In this document: positions 10,101 through 19,722 of the stretch, piece by piece | Numbering within the stretch: the first letter of the stretch is position 1 | Layout of the letters: each line of letters starts with the position of its first letter | Source: Gammaproteobacteria bacterium | GTDB taxonomy: Bacteria > Pseudomonadota > Gammaproteobacteria > Burkholderiales > Rhodocyclaceae | Assembly: GCA_029289235.1 (NCBI GenBank) | Contig: JARFTZ010000039.1 | Location: 57,784-121,783, forward strand | Length of the DNA: 64,000 nt | Direction of reading: 5' to 3' | Position numbers and translations under genes: made by a program | The notes under the pieces: model-generated | What the model saw: the letters and a program-made list of their open reading frames with translations, nothing else | What the model was told of the DNA's origin: nothing | Database searches by the model: none

Positions 10101-10214
10101 CCTGCCGGTCGAACAATCCCCGAAAACGTGCACCGTCGCCAAAACCCGCACCGGAACGGGGTTTTTCCGGCACGGCCTCCGGTCAACCCCAACGGTGATG
10201 CAATCGTCTCGCGA

Positions 10215-10230
10215 TGTCGCAATCCCTACA
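10215..10230. promoter_or_regulatory. NifA upstream activator site (rnfA/nifL)
   Basis: TGT, ten bases, ACA (TGTCGCAATCCCTACA), the consensus NifA binding site. It lies 54 bp upstream of the nifL -24 element and about 115 bp from the candidate rnf promoter, so one site could serve both divergent operons. Confidence 0.7.
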
Positions 10231-10283
10231 CATTGCGGGAAATACGACAGCATCGGCGGCGCGGCGGCGCCTGTTCGGTTGAT

Positions 10284-10299
10284 TGGCACGTTTCCTGCA
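10284..10299 (+). promoter_or_regulatory. Sigma-54 promoter of nifL
   Basis: TGGCACG, TTTC, CTGCA: a -24/-12 element with only one mismatch (C for T at the first base of the -12 half). The -12 end lies 27 bp upstream of the GTG start of nifL. With the TGT-N10-ACA site upstream this implies NifA-activated, self-reinforcing expression of nifLA. Confidence 0.75.
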
Positions 10300-10325
10300 G
10301 CGAGTTCCGTGCAAGGGAGACCACC

Positions 10326-11891
10326 GTGACGACGAAAAACCGCAATTCCGCAACCGAGACGCTGGCCGCGCTGCTGGCGACGCCGTCTACGGTTGAAGCG
10401 CTGGACTCGGCGATTGCCCCAGCGATCTTCCAGCAGGTGGTGGAGCAGGCGGATCTCGCCATCTCCATCACCGATGCCAACGCCAACATCCTCTACGCGA
10501 ATCCGGCGTTCTCGCGCGCCACCGGTTACCCGCCGGAGGAACTGATCGGCCGCAACCAGTCGCTGCTCTCCAACAAGTCCACGCCCTCCGGGCTGTACGA
10601 CGAGATGTGGGCGATGATCTCGCGCGGCCTGCCGTGGAGCGGACGCTTGATCAACCGGCGCAAGGATGGCGGCAAGTATCTGGCCGATCTGTTGATCACG
10701 CCGGTGGTCGATGCCGACGGCGAGATCACCCGTTACCTCGGAATTCACCGCGACGTGACGCAACTGCACTGGCTCGAGTGCGAAGTGGCCGACCAGAAAG
10801 CGCTGATCGAATCCGTGGTCGATTCGACGCCGGTAGTGATGGCGCTGCTCGACGCCCGCGACAAGGTGGTGCTCGACAACCACGAATACAAGAAGCTGAT
10901 GGGTGACCTGCGCATGGCCGAGCCGTCGACGCTGATTCTCGACAGCGTGCGTGCCGATCTGGGCGACTACCGAGCAACAGCCAAGGACGGCCACAACGCC
11001 TTCAGCGACCACGAGATTCGCATCGACTCACCGGCCGGGCCGCGCTGGTTTTCCTGTTCCGGCATCTGGGTGCAACGCAAGGATAGCACCGCCGATGCCT
11101 TCTTTTCCCGGCGCAACGAGTTGTTTCTCCTGCTGGTCGCCAAGGAAACGACGCGCCAGCGCGCCGGGCAGGAAAAGACGCGCATGGCGCTTTTGCAGGC
11201 GATGATGGCCGAGGAGAATCACATCGAGGACCTGCGCGAGACGCTCTCCGCCGCCGTGTTCAAGATCGAAGGGCCGATCAACGTGATGGCCTCGGTGCTG
11301 GCGACGCTCGAACGGCGCGGCAACGGGCCGGCCGGCTCGGTGCTGATGGAGGCGCTCAATGCCGGCCGGGCGGCCGTCGACAGTCTGCGCAGCGCGATTC
11401 CCGAACACCGCGCGGAATCGCGGACGCCGGTCAATCTCAACGAAGCGATGCGCGACGTGCTCGATCTGACGACGACGCGCATGCTCTCGGCCGGCATCAG
11501 CGTGCGCTGGCGACCGCAGGCGGTGATGCCTTCGGTCAACGCCTACCCGAACCGCGTGCGCTCGATGCTCAAGGCGATCATCGATAACGCGATCGATGCG
11601 ATGAATTGCAAGGGCTGGCGTGAACGCGAACTGCTCGTGACGACGCGCGCGCACGGCGGTAGTGTCGAGGTACTCATCGAAGACTCGGGCCCCGGCATTC
11701 CGCCGGAACTGCGCCTGAAAGTCTTCGAGCCGTTTTATTCGACGCGCAAGGCCGGCGGGCGGCATCTGGGTACGGGCCTGTCATCGGCGCAGCAGGTGGC
11801 GGCCGATCATGACGGGACGATAGAGATCGAAGCGGCGGAGCAGGGCGGTTGCCGCGTCCGTGTCGTGCTACCGGTGCAGCGGAAGATATGA
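10326..11891 (+). CDS. nifL: Nitrogen fixation negative regulator NifL
   Basis: NifL is the flavoprotein anti-activator that inhibits NifA under oxygen or fixed nitrogen. The GTG start at 10326 follows AAGGGAGACC and gives 521 residues, close to the 519 of the Azotobacter protein. PAS1 (about 38-145) shows the FAD-type sequence NPAFSRATGYPPEELIGRN; a second PAS-like region follows (about 160-275). The C-terminal GHKL ATPase part has the N box (DNAIDAM) and G boxes (DSGPGIP, GTGLSS). It precedes nifA, but an unusual 589-bp gap lies between them. Confidence 0.93.
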   Translation: MTTKNRNSATETLAALLATPSTVEALDSAIAPAIFQQVVEQADLAISITDANANILYANPAFSRATGYPPEELIGRNQSLLSNKSTPSGLYDEMWAMISRGLPWSGRLINRRKDGGKYLADLLITPVVDADGEITRYLGIHRDVTQLHWLECEVADQKALIESVVDSTPVVMALLDARDKVVLDNHEYKKLMGDLRMAEPSTLILDSVRADLGDYRATAKDGHNAFSDHEIRIDSPAGPRWFSCSGIWVQRKDSTADAFFSRRNELFLLLVAKETTRQRAGQEKTRMALLQAMMAEENHIEDLRETLSAAVFKIEGPINVMASVLATLERRGNGPAGSVLMEALNAGRAAVDSLRSAIPEHRAESRTPVNLNEAMRDVLDLTTTRMLSAGISVRWRPQAVMPSVNAYPNRVRSMLKAIIDNAIDAMNCKGWRERELLVTTRAHGGSVEVLIEDSGPGIPPELRLKVFEPFYSTRKAGGRHLGTGLSSAQQVAADHDGTIEIEAAEQGGCRVRVVLPVQRKI

Positions 11892-12480
11892 ATCCGAAAC
11901 TTGTTGATGCGCGTTTTTCTGCGTTGGATGCGCTGGGTTCCGCGTCGGACAGGCTTTGTTCCGCGCCTGACGCGCGGGCGTACTTCTTCTTGTCTTGCCA
12001 AGAAGAAGTAGCCAAGAAGAAGGCGCGCCCGCTGCGTCGCCCGGCTGCGCCGGGTGCTCTGCGCTGCTCAGCCGCAACGGGGGGCTGCGGAACTCGGACC
12101 TTCGGTCCTCAGACAGTCCTCGCCCTTTTTCCCGTTGCGTCTTGCGCTGCTCGACGACGCAGAGGGCAAGTTGAAAACCAAGCGGACATCAAGCGCCTGC
12201 GGTTTCAGCCTCCGCCCGGTGTTCATCCCCCTTGGAAGACGCCGAGCAACGCAGGCTTGAGCGGGGTCGTGGGCGAGCACTGTCTGAGGGCGCAGCCCGA
12301 GTTGCGCAGCCCCCGCTCAAGGCGAGTAGCGCAGGGAACCCCGCCGCAGGCGGGGCGTCGCCCCGGGGTCGCCTTTTCTTTGGCTCCTTTCTTTTGGCGA
12401 AGCAAAAGAAAGGACGCCCGCGCGTCAGGCGCGGAAAACGACGCATCAGCGCCCGCGGAGGCACCAACGGATACCCCGGA
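11892..12480. repeat. Long imperfect inverted repeat between nifL and nifA
   Basis: This gene-free 589 bp is dominated by a long inverted repeat. Outer arms 11959-11981 and 12414-12436 are perfect 23-bp reverse complements. Further inside, 12080-12089 pairs with 12305-12314 (GGGGGCTGCG) and 12107-12117 pairs with 12279-12289 (CCTCAGACAGT). Overall the arms run about 11959-12125 and 12271-12436 with mismatches, leaving a ~145-bp centre. No transposase or target duplication was seen. Short open frames across it are Arg/Ala-rich and unlike proteins. It may be a non-autonomous mobile element or a large structured repeat. nifA has only a weak ribosome-binding sequence just after it. Confidence 0.8.
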
Positions 12481-14139
12481 ATGAACGCAATGAGTGGGAT
12501 AAATACAACCGACGAACGCCGCTCGCCAGGTGACGCGCAGGCACCCGGCCTCGCCCGCCTGCGTCGCATCGAACTGGAGGCGCTCTATCACGTGGGCGAA
12601 ATCCTCTCGCGCTCGCTCGACTTTCGCAGCACCTCGCGCGAAGTGCTGCGCGTGCTCGACGAGCAGGCCGGCATGAGTCGCAGCATGGTCACTGTCGTCG
12701 ACCCCGAAAGCGGCGATCTGGTGATCAACGCGGTCAGTGTCGAAGACGACGCCGACCACAGCGGGCACGCGTCGGTGCGCTACCAGTCGGGCGAAGGACT
12801 GCTCGGCCTGATTCTGGATGAGAAGCGCACCATCGCGCTGTCGCGGACCGGCGACGACCCGCGCTTCCTCGACCGGCTCGGTCTCTACGACCGGCGTCTG
12901 CCGTTCATCGCCGCGCCGATCAGCCTTGGCGGAAGCCTGCGCGGCGTCCTGGCGGTGCAGCCGAACACGCCCGACGACGGCCTGCTCGAGGAGCGCACGC
13001 GTTTCGTCGAGATGGTCGCCAACCTGATCGGCCAGAGCGTGCGCCTCTCGCTCGATATCGAAGCGGAGAAGAAGGATCTTGCCGAGGAACGCGACAGCCT
13101 GCGCCGCACCGTGCGCCACCAGTACGGTTTCGACAACATCATCGGCCGCTCGGCGGTCATGCGCCGCGTCTTCGACCAGGTACGGCTGGTGTCGCGCTGG
13201 AACACGACGGTGCTCCTGCGCGGTGAAACCGGCACCGGCAAGGAACTGATCGCCAACGCCATCCACTATCATTCGCCGCGTTCGAGCGGCGCCTACGTGC
13301 GCCTGAACTGCGCGTCGCTGCCAGAGAACCTGCTTGAATCCGAACTGTTCGGGCACGAGAAGGGGGCGTTCACCGGCGCCGTTGCCGCGCGGCGCGGGCG
13401 CTTCGAAGCGGCTGATGGCGGCACGATCTTCCTCGACGAGATTGGCGAAATCTCCCCCGCCTTCCAGGCCAAGCTGTTGCGTGTGCTGCAAGAGGGTGAA
13501 CTCGAGCGCGTCGGCGGCGGCCGCACGCTCAAGGTCGACGTGCGCGTCATTGCCGCGACACACCGCGACCTGGAGGCCGCCGTCGATTCCGGCGATTTTC
13601 GCGAGGATCTCTACTACCGTCTCAACGTCATGCCGATCATGCTGCCGCCGCTGCGCGAGCGTCCGGAGGATATTCCCGAGATTGCCAGCTTCCTGGTGAA
13701 CCGCCTCGGCGAGCAGCAGGGACGCCGCCTCTCGCTGGCCGGATCGGCGATCCGCTGCCTGAGCCAGTACAACTGGCCTGGTAACGTGCGCGAACTCGAG
13801 AACTGCCTCGAGCGCGCGGCGGTCATGTCCGAGTCGGGCCACATCGGGGCCGAGCTCATTCATCTCGATCGTCAGCGCGAAGCGCTTGTCCCGGGGGGCT
13901 CGGGTTTTGCCGTTCCCGCTTTCAGCGCAGGGGCGCCCGCGATGGTGATGCCGTCTGCCGCGTCAGGCTTTTCTCCATCCAATCTCAACGATCCGGATCT
14001 CGATGAACGGACGCGCGTCATCGCCGCTCTCGAACAGGCCGGCTGGGTCCAGGCCCGCGCTGCCCGCCTGCTCGGGATGACCCCACGCCAGATCGCCTAC
14101 CGCATCCTGACGTTGAACATCGAAGTCAGGAAGATATAG
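12481..14139 (+). CDS. nifA: Nif-specific sigma-54 transcriptional activator NifA
   Basis: This 552-residue enhancer-binding protein activates nif promoters with sigma-54. Its parts are a GAF domain (about 35-190), an AAA+ domain with Walker A GETGTGKE (248-255), the sigma-54 contact loop GAFTGA (295-300) and Walker B FLDE (317-320), and a C-terminal helix-turn-helix ([19 protein letters not shown]). The linker between AAA+ and HTH (about 460-505) has no cysteines, so it is the NifL-controlled type and not the oxygen-sensing type with a Cys-x4-Cys linker. The ATG at 12481 is preceded only by a weak GGA; an ATG 9 bp on is also possible. Confidence 0.95.
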   Translation: MNAMSGINTTDERRSPGDAQAPGLARLRRIELEALYHVGEILSRSLDFRSTSREVLRVLDEQAGMSRSMVTVVDPESGDLVINAVSVEDDADHSGHASVRYQSGEGLLGLILDEKRTIALSRTGDDPRFLDRLGLYDRRLPFIAAPISLGGSLRGVLAVQPNTPDDGLLEERTRFVEMVANLIGQSVRLSLDIEAEKKDLAEERDSLRRTVRHQYGFDNIIGRSAVMRRVFDQVRLVSRWNTTVLLRGETGTGKELIANAIHYHSPRSSGAYVRLNCASLPENLLESELFGHEKGAFTGAVAARRGRFEAADGGTIFLDEIGEISPAFQAKLLRVLQEGELERVGGGRTLKVDVRVIAATHRDLEAAVDSGDFREDLYYRLNVMPIMLPPLRERPEDIPEIASFLVNRLGEQQGRRLSLAGSAIRCLSQYNWPGNVRELENCLERAAVMSESGHIGAELIHLDRQREALVPGGSGFAVPAFSAGAPAMVMPSAASGFSPSNLNDPDLDERTRVIAALEQAGWVQARAARLLGMTPRQIAYRILTLNIEVRKI

Positions 14140-14167
14140 CGCGCGCACTATGAAGCCTGAAGACTCC

Positions 14168-14241
14168 GTCATACCGGCGTAGGCCGGTATCCAGTATCGG
14201 AGAGCAATCGCCGACTGGACCCCGGCCTTCGCCGGGGTGAC
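14168..14241. repeat. Dispersed palindromic repeat, copy 2 (nifA-nifB)
   Basis: Left arm GTCATACCGGCGTAGGCCGG, right arm CCCGGCCTTCGCCGGGGTGAC. It lies 29 bp after the nifA stop and upstream of the nifB control region, so it might act as a terminator-like hairpin insulating nifB. There is no T tract. Confidence 0.85.
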
Positions 14242-14290
14242 AAATTCAGACCGAATTCAGACATTTCCTTGCCGAATCAATAGGGCCTTC

Positions 14291-14306
14291 TGTCGTTTTC
14301 GCCACA
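14291..14306. promoter_or_regulatory. NifA upstream activator site 1 (nifB)
   Basis: TGTCGTTTTCGCCACA fits TGT-N10-ACA exactly. It is the distal of two sites, 110 bp upstream of the nifB -24 element. Confidence 0.7.
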
Positions 14307-14324
14307 TGTTGCCGGGCACGGCGT

Positions 14325-14340
14325 TGTCTGCTTCACGACA
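14325..14340. promoter_or_regulatory. NifA upstream activator site 2 (nifB)
   Basis: TGTCTGCTTCACGACA fits TGT-N10-ACA exactly. Its start is 34 bp from that of site 1, about three helical turns, so the two NifA sites would be on nearly the same face of the DNA. It is 75 bp upstream of the promoter. Confidence 0.7.
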
Positions 14341-14415
14341 TTGGGCGCCGGGCGGTGGTGTTGTAGAGGCGTCAAATTCCAATCCATTCAAATGGTTGGG
14401 GAAAGGTGGCGTGGC

Positions 14416-14431
14416 TGGCACAGGCATTGCA
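14416..14431 (+). promoter_or_regulatory. Sigma-54 promoter of nifB
   Basis: TGGCACA, GGCA, TTGCA: perfect -24/-12 match, 34 bp upstream of the nifB start. It should drive nifB, both ferredoxins and draG. Confidence 0.88.
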
Positions 14432-14465
14432 CTAGCAAAGGCGAACCCATTTCGCGGAGAACGCC

Positions 14466-15979
14466 GTGAATCAACCCGTGATCGATAACTCGTATTTGCC
14501 GCCGCCGGCATCCGGTTGCAACCGTTCAAGCTGTGGAGTGAGTACCGACCAGGCCGCCGTTCTGCCCGACGACCTCCGGCGCAAGGTCGAGGATCACCCG
14601 TGCTATTCGGAGGCGGCGCATCACCACTTTGCCCGCATGCACGCGGCAGTGGCGCCGGCGTGCAACATCCAGTGCAATTATTGCAACCGCAAGTACGACT
14701 GCGCCAACGAATCCCGCCCGGGCGTGGTGTCCGAACTGCTGACGCCGGAACAGGCGGTGAAGAAGACGCTCGCCGTGGCGGCGGCGATCCCGCAGATGTC
14801 GGTGCTGGGGGTTGCCGGTCCCGGTGATCCGCTGGCCAATCCGGCGCGGACCTTCGCCACGTTTCGCGGCCTGGCGGAGAAGGCGCCGGACATCAAGCTG
14901 TGCGTGTCGACCAACGGGCTGGCCTTGCCCGAACACATCGACGAACTGGCCCGGCACAACATCGAACACGTGACGATCACGATCAACTGCGTCGATCCCG
15001 ACGTCGGTGCGAAAATCTATCCGTGGATCTTCTGGAAGAACCGGCGCATTCGCGGCCGCGCGGCGGCGGAAATCCTCATCGCGCAGCAGCAGAAGGGGCT
15101 GGAGATGCTGGTCGCGCGCGGCATCCTGGTGAAAGTGAATTCGGTGCTGATCCCCGGCGTCAATGACCAACACCTGAAGGAAGTCTCGCGCATCGTCAAG
15201 GTCAAGGGGGCTTTCCTGCACAACGTGATGCCGCTGATCGCCGAACCGGAGCACGGGACGTTCTACGGACTCACCGGCCAGCGCAGTCCGTCGGCGGAGG
15301 AACTGAAAGCGCTGCAGGATGCCTGCGAGGGCGACATGGCCATGATGCGCCACTGCCGACAGTGCCGGGCCGATGCGGTGGGGTTGCTGGGTGAGGATCG
15401 CGGTGCCGAATTCACGATGGACAAGGTCGAGGCCATGAAGATCGACCACGAAGCGGCGCTGGCCCGGCGTCTGGCCTTCCGCGCGAAGGTGTCGGCGGAA
15501 CGGGAGGCGAAACGCGCGCTGGCGCACGCGCCGTCGAGCGTGCCGATCCAGGTGATCAAGCTGCACAAACCGGTGCCGGCCGTAGAAGGTCGCCCGGTCC
15601 TGATGGCCGTCGCCAGCAAGGGCAGCGGCGTGATCAACGAGCATTTCGGGCACGCCCGGGAATTCCTGATCTACGAGGCAAGCCACGCCGGCGCGCGCCT
15701 GATCGGCCACCGCAAGACCGATCTGTATTGCGCTGGCAGTGACACATGCGGTGACGGCGAGTCGGTGCTGGAGCGGACGATCCGCGCGCTCGAAGGCTGC
15801 GAGACGGTGCTCTGTTCGAGAATCGGCATCGAACCGTGGAGTAAGCTGGAGGCGGCCGGCATCCAGCCGAACGGCGAGCACGGCATGGCGCGCATCGAGG
15901 ACGCGGTGATGGCCGTCTGGCGCGGGATGCTGGAACGCGGACAACTGGCAACGCCGGCCGCGGAAAGGAGGCGGGCCTG

Positions 15980-15980
<1 letters not shown>
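14466..15980 (+). CDS. nifB: Radical SAM FeMo-cofactor core synthase NifB
   Basis: NifB fuses two [4Fe-4S] units with carbide insertion to form the NifB-co precursor of FeMo-co. The 504-residue protein has the radical SAM motif Cys66-x3-Cys70-x2-Cys73, the SAM-binding VAGPGDPLANP near 116-126, and a C-terminal NifX-like domain (about 375-490, with INEHFGHAREF). The start is GTG at 14466 after CGGAGAACGCC. It is first in an operon with two ferredoxin genes and draG, under a consensus NifA/sigma-54 promoter. Confidence 0.97.
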
Positions 15981-16532
<552 letters not shown>

Positions 16533-16553
16533 TCCGCGCTCGGCAGCAAGCGC

Positions 16554-17456
16554 TTGTCTGTCGATAGCGCATGGATCGCACGTGCCGAGGCCGCCTATCT
16601 CGGGCTGGCGCTCGGCGACGCGCTCGGTGCGACGGTGGAGTTTCTCACCCCGCGCGAGATCGCGCACCAGTACGATGTTCACCGCGACATTCGCGGTGGC
16701 GGCTGGCTGGGGCTGAAGCCCGGCCAGGTCACTGACGACACGACGATGTCGCTGGCGCTCGGCGCCGCGATTCTTGCCGATGGCGGCGAGGTGCATGCGC
16801 TGTCGTGCGCGCGGGCCTTCGACGCCTGGATGCGCGGCAAGCCCGTAGACATCGGCAACACCATCCGACGCAACCTCATTGCCTTCCGCCGCAGCGGGCA
16901 ACCGCTGGCGCCGCCGTCGGAGCACGACGCCGGCAACGGCGCCGCGATGCGCGTGCTGCCGGTCGCGCTGGCGACGCTGTGTCGGGATGAGGCCGACGTC
17001 CGCCTGGCGGTGCGCGCCCAGGCGCACGTCACGCACAACAACCCGGCGTCGGACGCCGCCTGCGAATTCATCGCGCTCGCCGTGCAGGATTTCGTGCGCG
17101 GCGAAGCGTTGCGCACGGTGTATCGCCGGCGCATCGCCCCCTTTGTCGCGGCGTCGCCGCAGTTTGCCTTTCGCCGTCGCCGGCGCCAGAACCCGAGCGG
17201 CTGGATCGTCGAGACGATGCAGGCGGTGCTGCAGGCGCTGCTGGAGACAGACAGCGTCGAGAGTTGCCTGGTCGACGTCGTCAATCGCGGTGGCGACGCC
17301 GATACCACGGGAGCGATTGCCGGCATGCTCTCCGGCGCGCTCCATGGAATGCGCTCGCTCCCGCCTCGCTGGCTCAAGGCGCTCGACCCGGACGTGCGCG
17401 CGACGTGCCAGAGGCAGGCGCGGGCGCTGGTTTTATGTGGCCGATGCGATGCCTGA
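16554..17456 (+). CDS. draG: ADP-ribosyl-[dinitrogen reductase] hydrolase
   Basis: DraG removes ADP-ribose from NifH and so reactivates nitrogenase. The 300-residue protein has the binuclear-metal signatures GLALGDALGATVEF (17-30), TDDTTMSLALG (60-70), HDAGNGAAMRVLP near 124-136 and NRGGDADTTGAIAGM near 244-258. The only start supporting the full N-terminus is TTG at 16554 with a weak ribosome-binding sequence, implying low translation. It is last in the nifB operon and about 8 kb from draT, whereas the two are often adjacent. Confidence 0.93.
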   Translation: MSVDSAWIARAEAAYLGLALGDALGATVEFLTPREIAHQYDVHRDIRGGGWLGLKPGQVTDDTTMSLALGAAILADGGEVHALSCARAFDAWMRGKPVDIGNTIRRNLIAFRRSGQPLAPPSEHDAGNGAAMRVLPVALATLCRDEADVRLAVRAQAHVTHNNPASDAACEFIALAVQDFVRGEALRTVYRRRIAPFVAASPQFAFRRRRRQNPSGWIVETMQAVLQALLETDSVESCLVDVVNRGGDADTTGAIAGMLSGALHGMRSLPPRWLKALDPDVRATCQRQARALVLCGRCDA

Positions 17457-17583
17457 TGAGTTGAGCGGTTCCCCCTCGAGCAATCTTTCAACAGGCCCGC
17501 TTGTACGGCAACCGTGACGGACGGTGTCGGTCGGTGAGGAATTCCGGTTGGATTCCAGGCCTGCATGCGCCTGTCAGCAAAAC

Positions 17584-19722
17584 TCAGGCGGCAGCAACCT
17601 TGAACTGTGCGGCCAAACCCTCCAGCTTGTGCACTGCTGCCGCTGTCTCTTCAAGGCTTTGCTCCGACTCAGTCAGCGCGGCCCGCATATCCTCAGCCGT
17701 ACCGGCCACCGACTGGATTCTCTGACTGTGCGCCGTACAGGTTTCGGCAATCTCTTGTATCGTGGCAAGGATATTGCTGACCATGTTTTCCGTGCCGCTC
17801 CGATCCGATGCGCTATCGACGGCCAACTGCAATCCGGCCTCAAGTTCCTCCATGCCGCTTTGCATCGCTTCGACGGCGCGATCCGCCTGCGATTGGACGC
17901 CGTCGATCATTCCGGAAATCTGCAAGGTGGCGCCGCGCGTCCGTTCGGCGAGTTTCCTGACCTCGTCGGCCACGACAGCGAACCCGCGTCCGGCCTCGCC
18001 TGCGCGTGCCGCTTCGATTGCGGCATTGAGTGCCAGCAGATTGGTCTGGTCGGCAATCTCCTGGATTACTTCGACGATCTGGCGGATTTCGGTCGTGCTC
18101 TGCTGCAGTTCGGATATCGTCGCCGCCGAGTTGCCGATCCGTTCGCGAATCGCCCCCGACATCCCCTGCAGATCCTCGAACTGCTTCTGTGCGTCGGCAA
18201 AAGCCTGTGTCATGTCAAGCCGCATGCTGTTGGCCTGGGTCGATGCGGTGTTGATTTCCAGCATCTGCTCCTCCAGGGAGTCCAATATCTGGCGCATCGA
18301 TTCAAAGACGTCCTGCGCGCGCTTGTTCATCGTCTGGCTGGCGCGAACCTGCGACTTGTTGGCCTCGCTGACCTCGGTGTTGATGCCGATGATTCGCGCC
18401 AACAGGCCTTCCATGTTGTCGATCAGGTTATTGATCCACTGCGCCGTCGCCGTAATCTCGTCGCGATGCGCACCTGGCCGCTCCAGGCGCACAGAGAGAT
18501 TTCCTCCTCCTTCCGCCACCGTCTGGACGACTCTCGCGTTCTCGATGATCCGTCGTGAAATCCGGGTCAGATGCAGTCGATGGAAAAAGAAAGTGCCGAC
18601 CAGCAGGCACGCCAGTTGCACGAGCATCGACTGCCCCGCCGAAAGGCCCGCCGGCAAGGCTGTCGCCGCAGCCACGCCGGTGGACAACGCCACCATCGCC
18701 AGAAGGCTCTTGCTCACCCGATAGCTTATCGGTCGGGCACGATATACCTCCTCCAGATCGGCTTCACACATCATTCCCCAGACGTCGGGTGAGCCAGGCA
18801 GGCTGAAGGTCACACCTTTGCCGATTACCGGAATATGGCGGTAGTCCGAATATCCCGGATACGTCACGAAGACGTTGCTGCCGTTGCGGATCGTCTCGCG
18901 AACCCCCGGATGCAGCTTGCCGGTCGCCGGATCGTTGAAGACAAGCTCAAACTCCGTGTGGTTTTTCACCTTGACCACTCCGAAGTCGGTATGTACGCCG
19001 TCCTTCAGGTTGTCGCCGAGCGAAAACGATCGATCCTCGAAGCGCGAACGCGACAGGGCGACGCCCGGCTGGATCGAGGGATCGAGCGTCGACCGGGCCA
19101 TGAACAGATAGTTGTCGCCGGACTCATGAAAAACGTGGCCGCCTTCGCGTTGAATCAGGTCGCCGATGACATCGTTCGGAATTCGCGCGCAAAGAACAGC
19201 CTGCAAGCATCCGTCGCGGAAGACAGGCAACAGGAAGAGGAGTGTGACGGCATCGTGGAAATTCGACGTGCGCGGGCCGATGTCGAGCGTCAGCGGATCG
19301 ACGTACGGCCCGTAAAGCAACCGCTGCTTGCTTGCCGATTCGAATACCCTGGCCGGAATGTCGCTCTGGCCAACATGGCTCGCGTAGCTCGATGCGATCA
19401 CCTTGCCGTGCACGTCCAGAACGAAAAGCTCGGAACAATCCCGGCAGATGCGCAAGCGCGTGGACAGCCATTCGTTCCGGGGCAGACCGTTGGCTGGAAA
19501 CGACTTTTCGAATCCGTCGAGATGGGCCCACTGCTGGCTGGCCCAGTCCGTCAGGATACGTACACGTGTCTGGGCAATGCCTTCGAATGCCGACTCGAGC
19601 CACGGATAGCGATGGCGATTGATGTGCGTCGCCCAACGCATCGCCAGTTTTCCGGTCTTGCCGAACCAGGGCAGCCATCGCTTCTCGTTTGCGGACAATT
19701 CCATCAGATCGCTTTTAAGCAT
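17584..19722 (-). CDS. Methyl-accepting chemotaxis protein with unusual topology
   Basis: This 712-residue chemoreceptor has a C-terminal signalling domain with the hairpin tip [22 protein letters not shown] near 570-591. Before it are a HAMP-like linker and two adjacent hydrophobic segments at about 335-385. No membrane helix is evident at the N-terminus. Residues ~60-320 form a double-Cache-like sensor ([33 protein letters not shown]) containing Cys-Arg-Asp-Cys near 93-96. The sensor may thus be cytoplasmic. ATG 19722 follows GGGAGATGAG and lies in the last 19 bp of the EAL gene. The ligand is unknown. Confidence 0.88.
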   Translation of the reverse strand: MLKSDLMELSANEKRWLPWFGKTGKLAMRWATHINRHRYPWLESAFEGIAQTRVRILTDWASQQWAHLDGFEKSFPANGLPRNEWLSTRLRICRDCSELFVLDVHGKVIASSYASHVGQSDIPARVFESASKQRLLYGPYVDPLTLDIGPRTSNFHDAVTLLFLLPVFRDGCLQAVLCARIPNDVIGDLIQREGGHVFHESGDNYLFMARSTLDPSIQPGVALSRSRFEDRSFSLGDNLKDGVHTDFGVVKVKNHTEFELVFNDPATGKLHPGVRETIRNGSNVFVTYPGYSDYRHIPVIGKGVTFSLPGSPDVWGMMCEADLEEVYRARPISYRVSKSLLAMVALSTGVAAATALPAGLSAGQSMLVQLACLLVGTFFFHRLHLTRISRRIIENARVVQTVAEGGGNLSVRLERPGAHRDEITATAQWINNLIDNMEGLLARIIGINTEVSEANKSQVRASQTMNKRAQDVFESMRQILDSLEEQMLEINTASTQANSMRLDMTQAFADAQKQFEDLQGMSGAIRERIGNSAATISELQQSTTEIRQIVEVIQEIADQTNLLALNAAIEAARAGEAGRGFAVVADEVRKLAERTRGATLQISGMIDGVQSQADRAVEAMQSGMEELEAGLQLAVDSASDRSGTENMVSNILATIQEIAETCTAHSQRIQSVAGTAEDMRAALTESEQSLEETAAAVHKLEGLAAQFKVAAA

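Larger units (their letters stand above)
14140..14465. promoter_or_regulatory. nifA-nifB intergenic control region
   Basis: These 326 bp hold, in order, a palindromic repeat (14168-14241), two NifA activator sites (14291-14306 and 14325-14340) and a consensus sigma-54 promoter (14416-14431). No gene was recognised in it. Confidence 0.8.

Noticed and set aside
10017..10325. Longer NifL start upstream of 10326
   Set aside because: The extension would overlap the sigma-54 promoter and NifA site; the GTG at 10326 has a good ribosome-binding sequence and gives the usual length.
11892..12480. Possible small genes between nifL and nifA
   Set aside because: Open frames run through the inverted-repeat arms, give Arg/Ala-rich products on both strands and lack ribosome-binding sites.
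17584..19722. c-type heme site in the chemoreceptor (Cys-Arg-Asp-Cys)
   Set aside because: No histidine follows the second cysteine (next residue is Ser) and there is no signal peptide for heme attachment outside the membrane.
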